Positions 49,451-58,386 of a stretch of 64,000 nt of DNA are shown here, piece by piece. Numbering within the stretch: the stretch's first letter is position 1; each line of letters begins with the position of its first letter. The position numbers and the translations under genes are program-made. The stretch comes from Halobacillus_B rhizosphaerae (GTDB lineage: Bacteria; Bacillota; Bacilli; Bacillales; Halobacillaceae): positions 124,001 to 188,000 of the forward strand of contig NZ_JAUTWQ010000001.1 of the NCBI RefSeq assembly GCF_046719735.1. Direction: 5' to 3'. The notes below the pieces were generated by a model that was not told where the DNA came from, did no database searches, and worked only from the letters and a program-made list of their open reading frames with translations.

Positions 49451-50734
49451 TTGAAAAAATTTGAGCGTTCCATTGAAGCTTACAAAGAAGCTGTAAACTT
49501 GATGCCCGGGGGAGTAAATTCTCCAGTAAGGGCGTTTAACTCTGTAAATATGGATCCTATTTTTATGGAAAGAGGAAAAGGCTCTAAAATTTATGATATA
49601 GATGGTCATGAGTATATCGATTATGTCTTAAGCTGGGGCCCGCTCATCTTAGGGCATGCTGACGATCGCGTAGTCGAAGCTCTAAAGAAAACAACTGAAC
49701 TTGGCACAAGCTTCGGTGCACCGACTGAGATCGAAAATAAATTAGCCAAATTAGTGACTGAACGCGTCCCTTCTATTGAAATGCTTCGTATGGTGAACTC
49801 AGGTACAGAAGCTACGATGAGTGCGCTTCGTGTTGCCCGTGGTTATACTGGCCGCGATAAAATCCTGAAGTTTGAAGGCAATTACCACGGTCATGGAGAT
49901 TCACTGTTAATTAAAGCAGGATCAGGAGTGGCGACGTTAGGACTCCCGGATTCTCCAGGCGTCCCTGAATCGATTGCCCAAAATACGATTACCGTACCTT
50001 ACAATGATTTAGAAAGTGCTCGTTACGTTTTTGAGCAATACGGAGATGATCTTGCTGCTGTTATTATTGAGCCTGTATCAGGAAATATGGGTGTGGTTCC
50101 ACCAGATGAAAACTTTCTGCAAGGCTTGCGCACGCTCACAGAAAATAATGGCACTGTTCTAATCTTCGATGAAGTGATGACTGGATTCCGGGTAGGTTAT
50201 AACTGTGCCCAGGGTCACTTTAACGTCACTCCTGATATGACTTGCTTAGGAAAAGTAATCGGCGGAGGACTTCCTGTAGGCGCTTATGGAGGGAAACGAG
50301 AGATTATGGAACGTGTAGCTCCTGTTGGTGACATTTATCAAGCGGGCACGTTATCAGGAAACCCTCTGGCCATGACTGCCGGGTATGAGACCCTTTCTGC
50401 TATGACAGAAGATCAATATGCAAAAATCAGCAAAAAGGTTGACCGTTTAATGGAAGGATTTCAGGAAGCGGCTACGGAAAACAACATTCCTTATACCGTT
50501 AACCGTGCCGGATCTATGGTTGGCTTCTTCTTTAATCAAGAGCCGGTTACCAACTTTGAAACTGCCAGTCGATCTAATCTGGATATGTTTGCAAGGTACT
50601 ACCGGGGCATGATTGAAGAGGGAATCTTCCTACCCCCTTCTCAATTTGAAGGACTTTTTCTATCTGCTGCCCATACGGACGAAGATATTGAAAGAACCAT
50701 TGAAGCAGCGAAGAAAGTATTTTCCACCCTGTAA
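49451..50734 (+). CDS. hemL: Glutamate-1-semialdehyde 2,1-aminomutase
   Basis: HemL makes 5-aminolevulinate from glutamate-1-semialdehyde using PLP. It starts SIEAYKEAVNLMPGGVNSPV; VNSGTEATMSALRVARGYTG and LIFDEVMTGFRVGYNCAQGH precede the PLP lysine in CLGKVIGGGLPVGAYGG near residue 267. At 427 aa it is standard. Start is TTG at 49451 behind AAAGGGATGG. It closes the hem operon and is followed by a hairpin. Confidence 0.97.
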   Translation: MKKFERSIEAYKEAVNLMPGGVNSPVRAFNSVNMDPIFMERGKGSKIYDIDGHEYIDYVLSWGPLILGHADDRVVEALKKTTELGTSFGAPTEIENKLAKLVTERVPSIEMLRMVNSGTEATMSALRVARGYTGRDKILKFEGNYHGHGDSLLIKAGSGVATLGLPDSPGVPESIAQNTITVPYNDLESARYVFEQYGDDLAAVIIEPVSGNMGVVPPDENFLQGLRTLTENNGTVLIFDEVMTGFRVGYNCAQGHFNVTPDMTCLGKVIGGGLPVGAYGGKREIMERVAPVGDIYQAGTLSGNPLAMTAGYETLSAMTEDQYAKISKKVDRLMEGFQEAATENNIPYTVNRAGSMVGFFFNQEPVTNFETASRSNLDMFARYYRGMIEEGIFLPPSQFEGLFLSAAHTDEDIERTIEAAKKVFSTL

Positions 50735-50759
50735 ACGGAAATAGAATATCTATACCATT

Positions 50760-50800
50760 AGCAAACTCGGACCTTTCGATTGGTTCGAGTTTGCTTTGTT
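50760..50800 (+). terminator. Terminator of the hem operon
   Basis: AGCAAACTCG (50760-50769) pairs with CGAGTTTGCT (50786-50795), with extra inner pairs, followed by TTGTTTT. Confidence 0.8.
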
Positions 50801-50889
50801 TTACGATAAGTTAGAGTTTTGCCACCGTTTATATTCCTATTGTAAGATCATTCTTTCTAAGTACCCGTTTACCGTTGTCTCCTTTTCTA

Positions 50890-50918
50890 TGTATATAACC
50901 ATACCTCTTGCATAAGTT
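50890..50918 (+). promoter_or_regulatory. Tentative SigE promoter of spoVID
   Basis: CATAAGTT (50911-50918) resembles the SigE -10 CATACANT, with a TGTATAT-type -35 14 bases upstream. spoVID is a SigE gene in B. subtilis. The match is partial. Confidence 0.35.
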
Positions 50919-50963
50919 GTAATAGATGGCTGAGTTTCACCTTATAAGGGAGGGGACATTAAA

Positions 50964-51962
50964 TTGCAAAATAAAGCATTTTCATTTCAATTAGATGAAT
51001 CTCTATGGTTTAAGGAAGGACAGGGTGTAAGGGAACTTCTAGGCATTTCCCTGGAACCGGAAATTACTATAGAACAATTGCAAAATGAAGTACGGCTGCT
51101 TGGGACCGTTGAATTAACTGGAGAATATCTTCCTGATCAGGAAAGGACTCAATATGAGGAAATCCCCACAGTGCAATCCATAAGAGTCATCAGCGAAGTG
51201 GAGAGAGGAGAAGAAGGAGTTCATTATTTTTCTCATTCTTTTCCAGTGGAGATAACGGTTCCGAATGAAAGAGTTCACGATGTAAATACCGTACTGGTAG
51301 AAATAGAAAACTTTGATTATGAACTGCCTGCTACAAACCAGTTGCGACTGCAGGCTCAAATGAATATCAATGGTATCCGTCAGCCGAAGACCAATGAAAT
51401 TGCGGATGAAGTTGAATCTTTTGATGAATCAACGACCATTGGGCCGGTAAACTACCAACCTCAAGATACGCAAGAAAAACCAACCGTATATCAGCGGGAA
51501 ACGCCTTTGGTTTCATTAAATGATGGCCAGTCTCATCACGATGCGGATGAAAGCAGTGGAAGGTGGACTTATAAAAAAACGCAGACCTTTAACGAGTTTT
51601 TTGGTAAGGAAGAGAAGAACGAAGAAGTATTCCAGGAATCAGAAGAAAGTAGTAGCGGCTGGGAAATGACTACAGTCATCGAATCGAGTTCCTCTTCATC
51701 TATAGCTAATAAATCTACCGCTTCATCTGAAGAGGAGTCTTCAGATGAAAAAGCAAGTGTGCATGGCATTAAGCAAATATTTAAACACTTATTTCCTAAT
51801 CGAGAAGATTCCTATACTCAAATGAAAATGTACATTGTCCAGGAGGATGAAACGCTGGCAACTATTGCTGAAAGGTATGAGATTTCTTTAAGCAAATTAG
51901 AGAAGATGAATGCAAATCGAGATAGTATCGCTCCTGGACAAATCGTGTACATTCCAAGCTAA
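50964..51962 (+). CDS. spoVID: Stage VI sporulation protein D (coat morphogenesis)
   Basis: SpoVID helps the spore coat encase the forespore. The conserved N-terminal domain (residues 1-150, starting AFSFQLDESLWFKEGQGVRE) is followed by an acidic Ser/Glu-rich low-complexity region (about 185-265). A C-terminal LysM domain (about 288-331) begins MYIVQEDETLATIAERYEIS and ends with PGQIVYIPS. The protein is 332 aa, much shorter than the roughly 575 aa of B. subtilis, the loss being in the middle region. Start is TTG at 50964 behind GGGAGGGG. ysxE, its usual neighbour, is absent. Confidence 0.92.
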   Translation: MQNKAFSFQLDESLWFKEGQGVRELLGISLEPEITIEQLQNEVRLLGTVELTGEYLPDQERTQYEEIPTVQSIRVISEVERGEEGVHYFSHSFPVEITVPNERVHDVNTVLVEIENFDYELPATNQLRLQAQMNINGIRQPKTNEIADEVESFDESTTIGPVNYQPQDTQEKPTVYQRETPLVSLNDGQSHHDADESSGRWTYKKTQTFNEFFGKEEKNEEVFQESEESSSGWEMTTVIESSSSSSIANKSTASSEEESSDEKASVHGIKQIFKHLFPNREDSYTQMKMYIVQEDETLATIAERYEISLSKLEKMNANRDSIAPGQIVYIPS

Positions 51963-52147
51963 ATCCATTTCAAGTGAAAGGCAAGGTACAGGCCGATAAT
52001 TATGCCCGTTAAAAAAACGTCAATCGTTGTAGGGAGAAATATGGTGCGGAGCAGCTGGTAAATCATAATAGGTAAGAGCGCTGTTTCGATAAGAAATAAC
52101 CAGTATCTGCACCATGGAGGTAAACGGTATCTGTAAAATCTGCTCAT
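51959..52147 (-). CDS. Small two-helix membrane protein, unknown
   Basis: A 62-aa minus-strand protein has a basic aromatic head (SRFYRYRLPPWCRYW) and two hydrophobic helices (about residues 15-33 and 40-58). AGGAGGTGA is perfectly complementary to 16S rRNA and stands before ATG 52147; the longer start at 52156 overlaps it. Its last bases overlap the spoVID stop. I do not recognise a family; position between spoVID and valS suggests a sporulation-linked protein, which is only inference. Confidence 0.6.
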   Translation of the reverse strand: MSRFYRYRLPPWCRYWLFLIETALLPIMIYQLLRTIFLPTTIDVFLTGIIIGLYLAFHLKWI

Positions 52148-52196
52148 TTCTTTCACCTCCTTTCATGTTAGGAACCGCCTATTTTTTTAAAAACAG

Positions 52197-52226
52197 TTGA
52201 CTAAAATAGTGAATTCTATATACAAT
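52197..52226 (+). promoter_or_regulatory. SigA promoter of the valS leader
   Basis: TTGACT at 52197-52202, 18-base spacer, TACAAT at 52221-52226, directly before the T-box leader. Confidence 0.65.
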
Positions 52227-52249
52227 ATGTAATAGAACTCCTATACGTG

Positions 52250-52501
52250 AAATGCCAGGAAAGGGAAGAGTATATAATCAACTCCTTTAGAGAGGAAAAC
52301 AATTGCTGAAAGTTTTCCAGGTTTGTTGGTTGTAGAAGGTCGCCCTGGATGCGCAGCTTCTTTGAAAGGTTAACAGTAGAAGAAGCCGGTTAGAAGCCGT
52401 TATTAATTTTAAGTGTGCAGAATAAGTATATGCTGCAAATTAAGGTGGTACCACGGAAATCAATCCCTTTCGTCCTTTATTGGATGGAAGGGATTTTTTG
52501 T
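52250..52501 (+). ncRNA. T-box leader controlling valS
   Basis: The 14-base T-box core AAGGTGGTACCACG lies at 52443-52456, preceded by stem I (GAGAGGAAAACAATTGCTGA near 52292) with a GTC suitable as valine specifier near 52340. The terminator AATCCCTTTCGTCC (52462-52475) pairs with 52482-52495 and ends in TTTTTTG. Uncharged tRNA-Val should stabilise the antiterminator and allow valS transcription. Confidence 0.92.
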
Positions 52502-52533
52502 ATTTTTAAAAGACTAAAAGGAGGAAGATCATT

Positions 52534-55176
52534 ATGAAAGAAACAGATCTTTCAATGCCGACAAAATATGATCCAGCAGCCGTTGAAAAGGATCGCTATC
52601 AATATTGGATAGACGGAAAGTTTTTTGAAGCAGAAAGAGATTCGAAGAAAGAACCTTATACCGTAGTGATTCCACCGCCAAATGTAACGGGTAAGCTTCA
52701 TCTAGGCCACGCCTGGGATACAACGCTGCAGGATATACTTACTCGAGTAAAACGAATGCAGGGCTATGACGTACTCTGGCTGCCTGGAATGGATCATGCG
52801 GGAATCGCTACTCAAGCCAAAGTAGAAGGGAAATTAAAAGAACAAGGTCAGTCCAGACACGAACTGGGGCGTGGAAAATTCCTGGAGAAATCCTGGGAAT
52901 GGAAAGAAGAGTATGCTCAATTCATTCGTACTCAATGGGAAAAGATGGGTCTGGGACTCGATTATTCTCGTGAGCGCTTTACGCTGGACGAAGGACTTTC
53001 CGAGGCCGTGAAAGAAGTTTTCGTTAAATTGTATGAGAAGGATCTAATTTATCGCGGCGAATACATCATCAATTGGGATCCAGCGACACAAACTGCTCTG
53101 TCTGATATTGAAGTGGAATATCAGGATATCCAAGGCGCTTTCTACCACATGCGTTACCCAATTAAAGACGAAGATGGGTTCATAGAAATTGCTACCACTC
53201 GTCCAGAAACGATGCTTGGAGATACCGCCATTGCTGTTCACCCTAATGATGAGCGATACCAGCATTTAATTGGGAAAAAGGCTGTTCTGCCGATTATCGG
53301 CAGGGAGATTGAAATTGTGGCGGATGATTATGTAGATATGGAATTTGGTTCAGGAGCCGTGAAGATTACTCCAGCTCATGATCCTAATGACTTCGAAATT
53401 GGTAACCGTCATAAATTAGAGCGGATTCTTGTCATGAATGAAGATGGAACCATGAATGAGAACGCTGGGAAATATCAAGGGATGGATCGTTTTGAATGCC
53501 GTAAGCAGATTATTCAGGATCTTCAAGAGCAAGGTGTGTTATTTAACATAGAAGATCATCTGCATTCTGTAGGGCATTCTGAGCGAAGCGGGGCAGTGGT
53601 AGAACCTTACCTTTCTACCCAATGGTTTGTTAATATGGAGCCGCTTGCTAAAGCTGCTGTTGATTTGCAAGGCGGAGAGGATAAGGTTAGTTTTGTACCT
53701 GACCGCTTTGAGAAAACTTATTTAAACTGGATGGAAAATATTCGAGATTGGTGTATTTCCCGGCAGCTTTGGTGGGGTCACAGAATTCCTGCTTGGTATC
53801 ACAAAGAAACAGGAGAAATTCATGTTAGCAAGGAAGCACCGGCAGATATTGAGAACTGGGAACAGGACGAAGATGTATTAGATACCTGGTTCTCTTCAGC
53901 GCTCTGGCCGTTTTCTACATTAGGATGGCCGGATCTTGATCAGGAAGACTTTAAGAAGTACTTCCCGACCAATGTTCTTGTTACAGGCTATGACATTATT
54001 TTCTTCTGGGTTAGCCGGATGATTTTCCAGTCAGTTGAATTTACAGGCGAACGACCATTTGAAGATGTACTGATCCACGGACTGGTTAGAGATGCTGATG
54101 GAAGGAAAATGAGTAAGTCACTAGGCAATGGTGTAGATCCTATGGATGTTATTGATAAATATGGAGCGGACTCCCTCCGTTACTTCTTATCAACGGGATC
54201 CTCACCCGGACAGGATTTACGTTTTCAGTGGGAAAAAGTAGAATCCACATGGAATTTCGCCAATAAAATATGGAATGCTTCCAGATTTGCTTTAATGAAT
54301 ATGGGTGACCTTGAATTTAAAAACATTGATATCTCTGGGGAAAAGTCCGTAGCAGATGAATGGATTCTCACTCGATTGAATCAAACAATAGAACAAGTGA
54401 CGAGAAATATTGACCGGTACGAATTTGGAGAAGCAGGACGTCATTTGTATAACTTCATTTGGGATGAATTCTGTGATTGGTATATTGAAATGGCAAAGAT
54501 TCCGCTTTATGGGGAGGATGAAGCAAGAATTCACACAACTCGTTCTATTCTTGCCTATTCGCTGGATCAAATCATGCGGATGCTTCATCCATTCATGCCG
54601 TTTATTACAGAAGAAATTTGGCAGCACCTTCCTCATGAAGGAGAATCAATTACGCAGGCATCCTGGCCGGTAGTAAGGGATGAATTCCATAATGAGCAAG
54701 CTGTTCAAGAAATGGAGCGACTTGTATCTATAATCAGGTCTGTTCGTAATATACGCTCTGAAGTTGACACTCCGATGTCTAAGCAAATCCAATTGCTGAT
54801 TCAGGCGAAAGATGAAGAAGTAGTGAAAGAGCTGGAGAAGAACAGAAGCTATCTAGAGCGTTTCTGTAATCCAAGCGAGTTAAACATCGCTATTGATCTG
54901 CAGGCACCGGAAAAAGCGATGTCCGCAGTTGTGACCGGAGCAGAGCTCTTCTTGCCGCTTGCAGGTTTAATTAACATTGACGATGAAATTAAACGATTGG
55001 AAAAAGAGAGAGATAAATGGGACCAAGAAGTTACTAGAGTTCAAAAGAAACTGGCCAATGAAGGATTCGTAAGTAAGGCACCTGAACATGTGGTCGAGGA
55101 AGAACGTACAAAAGAAACGGACTATCTAGATAAACGGAATAAAGTGGAAGCAAGAATTAAAGAATTAAAAGCATAA
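52534..55176 (+). CDS. valS: Valyl-tRNA synthetase
   Basis: This class I synthetase charges tRNA-Val. The HIGH motif is in PPNVTGKLHLGHAWDT near residue 50 and KMSKS is in GRKMSKSLGNGVDP near 530. The editing domain (TTRPETMLGDTAIAVHP, near 222) and the C-terminal coiled coil (LEKERDKWDQEVTRVQKKLA, near 828) are present. At 880 aa it is full length. AAAAGGAGG precedes the ATG, and the gene is under a T-box leader. Confidence 0.98.
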   Translation: MKETDLSMPTKYDPAAVEKDRYQYWIDGKFFEAERDSKKEPYTVVIPPPNVTGKLHLGHAWDTTLQDILTRVKRMQGYDVLWLPGMDHAGIATQAKVEGKLKEQGQSRHELGRGKFLEKSWEWKEEYAQFIRTQWEKMGLGLDYSRERFTLDEGLSEAVKEVFVKLYEKDLIYRGEYIINWDPATQTALSDIEVEYQDIQGAFYHMRYPIKDEDGFIEIATTRPETMLGDTAIAVHPNDERYQHLIGKKAVLPIIGREIEIVADDYVDMEFGSGAVKITPAHDPNDFEIGNRHKLERILVMNEDGTMNENAGKYQGMDRFECRKQIIQDLQEQGVLFNIEDHLHSVGHSERSGAVVEPYLSTQWFVNMEPLAKAAVDLQGGEDKVSFVPDRFEKTYLNWMENIRDWCISRQLWWGHRIPAWYHKETGEIHVSKEAPADIENWEQDEDVLDTWFSSALWPFSTLGWPDLDQEDFKKYFPTNVLVTGYDIIFFWVSRMIFQSVEFTGERPFEDVLIHGLVRDADGRKMSKSLGNGVDPMDVIDKYGADSLRYFLSTGSSPGQDLRFQWEKVESTWNFANKIWNASRFALMNMGDLEFKNIDISGEKSVADEWILTRLNQTIEQVTRNIDRYEFGEAGRHLYNFIWDEFCDWYIEMAKIPLYGEDEARIHTTRSILAYSLDQIMRMLHPFMPFITEEIWQHLPHEGESITQASWPVVRDEFHNEQAVQEMERLVSIIRSVRNIRSEVDTPMSKQIQLLIQAKDEEVVKELEKNRSYLERFCNPSELNIAIDLQAPEKAMSAVVTGAELFLPLAGLINIDDEIKRLEKERDKWDQEVTRVQKKLANEGFVSKAPEHVVEEERTKETDYLDKRNKVEARIKELKA

Positions 55177-55184
55177 CTGGATGA

Positions 55185-55219
55185 AGGAGGGTATTCACAG
55201 GGAATACTCTCCTCTTTTT
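55185..55219 (+). terminator. Terminator between valS and folC
   Basis: AGGAGGGTATTC (55185-55196) pairs with GAATACTCTCCT (55202-55213) and is followed by CTTTTTG. Read-through into folC is still possible. Confidence 0.75.
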
Positions 55220-55236
55220 GAAAAGAGGGAATGGTC

Positions 55237-56535
55237 GTGTTGAATTATAAGGAAGCACTTGAATGGATTCATTCACGAGAGAAATTTAAAGTTAAACCAG
55301 GGTTAAAACGTATGAGCTGGATGATGGAAAAGCTTGGGCGTCCCGAATTAAAGTTTGAAGCGGTTCATGTGGCAGGAACGAATGGAAAAGGTTCCACCGT
55401 CTCCTTCCTAAGACATTTATTACAGGAGCAAGGATACCGAATAGGAACATTTACTTCTCCTTACATTATCCGCTTTAATGAAAGAATCAGTCTTAATGGT
55501 GACCCTATTAGTGACCAGGAACTTGCAGCGCTAACTGAGAAAATCAGACCGTTAGCAGAGGAACTGGGAAGAATGCCGCTAGGAGAACCCACGGAATTCG
55601 AAATCATTACAGCGATGGCAATGCTATATTTCGCAGAGAGTCAGCTGGACTATGCGATTTTCGAAACGGGTCTTGGGGGGAGGTATGATTCCACAAATAT
55701 CATTCAACCGATAATTTCAGTGATTACGAACATTGGCAAGGATCATGTCAATATACTGGGAAATACCTATGAAGAAATAGCTGTAGAGAAAGCTGGTATT
55801 ATTAAATTTCAGACTCCAATAATTTCAGGGGTACAGCAGCCGGAAGCGAAATCGGTTATTGGATCTAAAGCAGAGGCAATGGAGGCACCATTAACAGTAC
55901 TTTATAAAGACTTTTATGTTAATCATTTAAACAGTTCAGATCAAGGCGAGCATTTTTACTTTTACAACCAAGACTTTCACTCGGAAGAATTGCTTACTTC
56001 CATGATGGGTGCTCATCAAGTTGAGAACGCTTCTCTAGCTTTACAGACGGTTGAAGTGATGAAACAAATGGGAAAGAAAATGGATCGATCCCGATATAAG
56101 GAAGGCATTCAAAAAACTTCCTGGCCGGCAAGGTTTGAAATTATAGCCAATGATCCAGCGATTGTTATAGATGGAGCACATAACTTAGAAGGTACTTTAG
56201 CTCTCGTAAACACACTGAAAAACCATTACAGAGGAAAGAAAATATGTTTACTCTATGCTGCACTGGAAGATAAGCCTGTGACAGAAATGCTGGAACAGTT
56301 TAAAGGAGTAATTGATGAAGCATGGTTTACGTCATTTGATTTTCCCAGAGCCCTTAGCGGAGAAGTGCTGCACAGTCTTTCCCCGCTGCCTCACTCACAC
56401 GTTTCTGCAAGCCCGCGTGAAGCAATTGAGAGTATTATTCCTAACTTACACAAGGAAGACGTTTTTCTAATTACAGGTTCTTTATACTTTATTTCTATAA
56501 TAAGGAAATATTTTGAATCTAACGAACGGCTATGA
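55237..56535 (+). CDS. folC: Folylpolyglutamate synthase/dihydrofolate synthase
   Basis: FolC adds glutamate to folates. The Mur-ligase-type P-loop is HVAGTNGKGSTVSFLRHLL near residue 46, FETGLGGRYDSTNI and ITNIGKDHVNILG follow, and the C-terminal domain has IVIDGAHNLEGTLALVNTLK. At 432 aa it is normal. Start is taken as GTG 55237, 7 bases after AGAGGG; ATG 55231 is too close to that site. In B. subtilis comC follows folC; here a GGDEF gene and pilus genes follow. Confidence 0.95.
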   Translation: MLNYKEALEWIHSREKFKVKPGLKRMSWMMEKLGRPELKFEAVHVAGTNGKGSTVSFLRHLLQEQGYRIGTFTSPYIIRFNERISLNGDPISDQELAALTEKIRPLAEELGRMPLGEPTEFEIITAMAMLYFAESQLDYAIFETGLGGRYDSTNIIQPIISVITNIGKDHVNILGNTYEEIAVEKAGIIKFQTPIISGVQQPEAKSVIGSKAEAMEAPLTVLYKDFYVNHLNSSDQGEHFYFYNQDFHSEELLTSMMGAHQVENASLALQTVEVMKQMGKKMDRSRYKEGIQKTSWPARFEIIANDPAIVIDGAHNLEGTLALVNTLKNHYRGKKICLLYAALEDKPVTEMLEQFKGVIDEAWFTSFDFPRALSGEVLHSLSPLPHSHVSASPREAIESIIPNLHKEDVFLITGSLYFISIIRKYFESNERL

Positions 56536-56619
56536 TAATATTATAATTATCTGAATTTTCTAATCATAATTAGGTCAAGCTCACGCGGTATAGCGGTGTT
56601 CGTGAAACGGGGTGCGGAA

Positions 56620-58353
56620 ATGACGAAGCAAAAAAAGCTTGTCATTTGGTTCATATGGCTGTTGATTTGGCCTGCTGGTCTTGGATTACTTTATTTTAAA
56701 ATGGAACCGCCGATTCAAGGGAATGAAATAGATATTATATCCTTTACATTATTAGCTGGAATAGTCGCCCTTTTTCCACTTCTTGCAGGGGATCATCCCG
56801 TCTTTTTCACCCATGGCATTACTCTTGCTGTTTTTTTATATTTTGGATTGGTAACTGAACTGGTAATTACTCAGTTTGCCATTCTCTTTTTATTTATGAA
56901 AGTGCGTATTGACAAATCGCAAATTCACCGACTGCCGATTAATTTGCTTATGTTTATGGTACTATCCATTGGCAGTGCGTTAGTATATCATCTTTTAGGT
57001 GGGGAGCATGGTAAGAGAGCCATCGATAAGATTGAGGATGTCATCCCCTTAATGGCATATGTTCTTTTTCAATTCATTATGAATCACTGCTTTATTAAGA
57101 TAATAAGTAAATATCTTTACCGCAAACAAGTGAAATGGGTGGATCGGGGAAGTATCTGGGAAGTGGTTACCACCATTCTAGTCACTCCAGTTGGTTTAGT
57201 GCTGTATGCAGTGTATACAGAAATTGGTTTGTATGCCGTGTATTTTGTAGGTTTGCCGTTCATTTTTATATCAGGCATCCTTATGCTTTATCATAACAGC
57301 AGACAAGTTAACGTTTACCTGCAGAGAACGAGCGAGATTGGTCAGGAGCTTACAGGCAAGCTAGGCGTGACCCAGGTCCTTGATTTGTTTGTAGAAAGAA
57401 TATCTCATCTGCTTCCTATTGATTATATGTATGTTTTTGATGTCGTTACAGAGGAAAAGCTGCAGCTAATTCGCTATTTTGACCGCAGTGGGATTACTAA
57501 AATGAATACCATTGAGTTAAGGAAAGGCACAAGTATCAGTGGGGATACTTGGAAAACCGGTCAAAACAAAGACTATAAGAAAAAAATACAATGGGAGCAC
57601 TTGGAAAATGAATATACTCCTGAAAAAGCGGAGAGTGTCGTTTCTATTGCCATTGAAAGAAATAAAGAAATCGTTGGCGTTCTCACTCTGTACTCGCTTA
57701 AAAAAAGGGCATTCATGCGCTACCAATTTATGATTTTAAATATCCTTGCTAACTATCTTGCTGTTGCCATGGAAAACGCCAGACATTATGAAAAGACAAA
57801 AGCGGAAAGTGAACGGTGCTCTTTAACCGGTCTTTATAATTACCGTTACTTTGAGAATCATTTACAACGTACTTTTGAACAGTGGCGTACAAAGAATTAT
57901 TCCTCACCCATTTCGCTTATTCTTGTGGATATTGACCATTTTAAACAAATTAATGATTCCTATGGACATGAGAGTGGAAATGAAATATTAAGTATGCTTG
58001 CTACAAGACTGGAGAAACACCTGGAAGGTAAAGGGCTGATAGCAAGGTACGGCGGGGAAGAATTTGTTATTTTATTGCCTGACGTTCCCTTAGCAGAAGC
58101 TGTGAATACAGCGGAAAGCCTGTTAGATGCTATAAAAGCAGAACCTTTTCTCTCTTTCGATCACATTCTGCCTCGAAACACACCTCAGCTTATCTCACTT
58201 ACAGCCAGCATGGGGGTCGCAAGTTACCCGGAGCATTGTGAAGGACCGCTTGGGTTAGTTCGTCATGCCGATCGTGCTATGTACATCGGAGCTAAGCAAA
58301 AGGGAAGAAACCGTGTCGCAAGCTATGACAAAATAAAACAGGGAGCAGAATGA
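56620..58353 (+). CDS. Membrane GAF-GGDEF diguanylate cyclase
   Basis: The N-terminal 220 residues contain about six to eight membrane helices. A GAF domain spans about 240-395 (VTQVLDLFVERISHLLPIDY), and a GGDEF domain about 405-570. The active site is ARYGGEEFVILLPD, with LTGLYNYRYFENHL and LILVDIDHFKQINDSYGHES upstream, so synthesis of c-di-GMP is expected. No RxxD inhibitory site is obvious five residues before GGEEF. Start is ATG 56620 behind GGGGTG, giving 577 aa. It lies directly upstream of the pilus genes, one of which encodes an ATPase with a c-di-GMP-binding repeat. Confidence 0.9.
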   Translation: MTKQKKLVIWFIWLLIWPAGLGLLYFKMEPPIQGNEIDIISFTLLAGIVALFPLLAGDHPVFFTHGITLAVFLYFGLVTELVITQFAILFLFMKVRIDKSQIHRLPINLLMFMVLSIGSALVYHLLGGEHGKRAIDKIEDVIPLMAYVLFQFIMNHCFIKIISKYLYRKQVKWVDRGSIWEVVTTILVTPVGLVLYAVYTEIGLYAVYFVGLPFIFISGILMLYHNSRQVNVYLQRTSEIGQELTGKLGVTQVLDLFVERISHLLPIDYMYVFDVVTEEKLQLIRYFDRSGITKMNTIELRKGTSISGDTWKTGQNKDYKKKIQWEHLENEYTPEKAESVVSIAIERNKEIVGVLTLYSLKKRAFMRYQFMILNILANYLAVAMENARHYEKTKAESERCSLTGLYNYRYFENHLQRTFEQWRTKNYSSPISLILVDIDHFKQINDSYGHESGNEILSMLATRLEKHLEGKGLIARYGGEEFVILLPDVPLAEAVNTAESLLDAIKAEPFLSFDHILPRNTPQLISLTASMGVASYPEHCEGPLGLVRHADRAMYIGAKQKGRNRVASYDKIKQGAE

Positions 58354-58386
58354 ATAATCATTTTGCTCCCTGTTTTTGTTCTAATT
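58335..58386. terminator. Bidirectional terminator
   Basis: AAAACAGGGAGCA (58335-58347) pairs perfectly with 58374-58386 and separates the GGDEF gene from the convergent prepilin gene. Confidence 0.88.
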
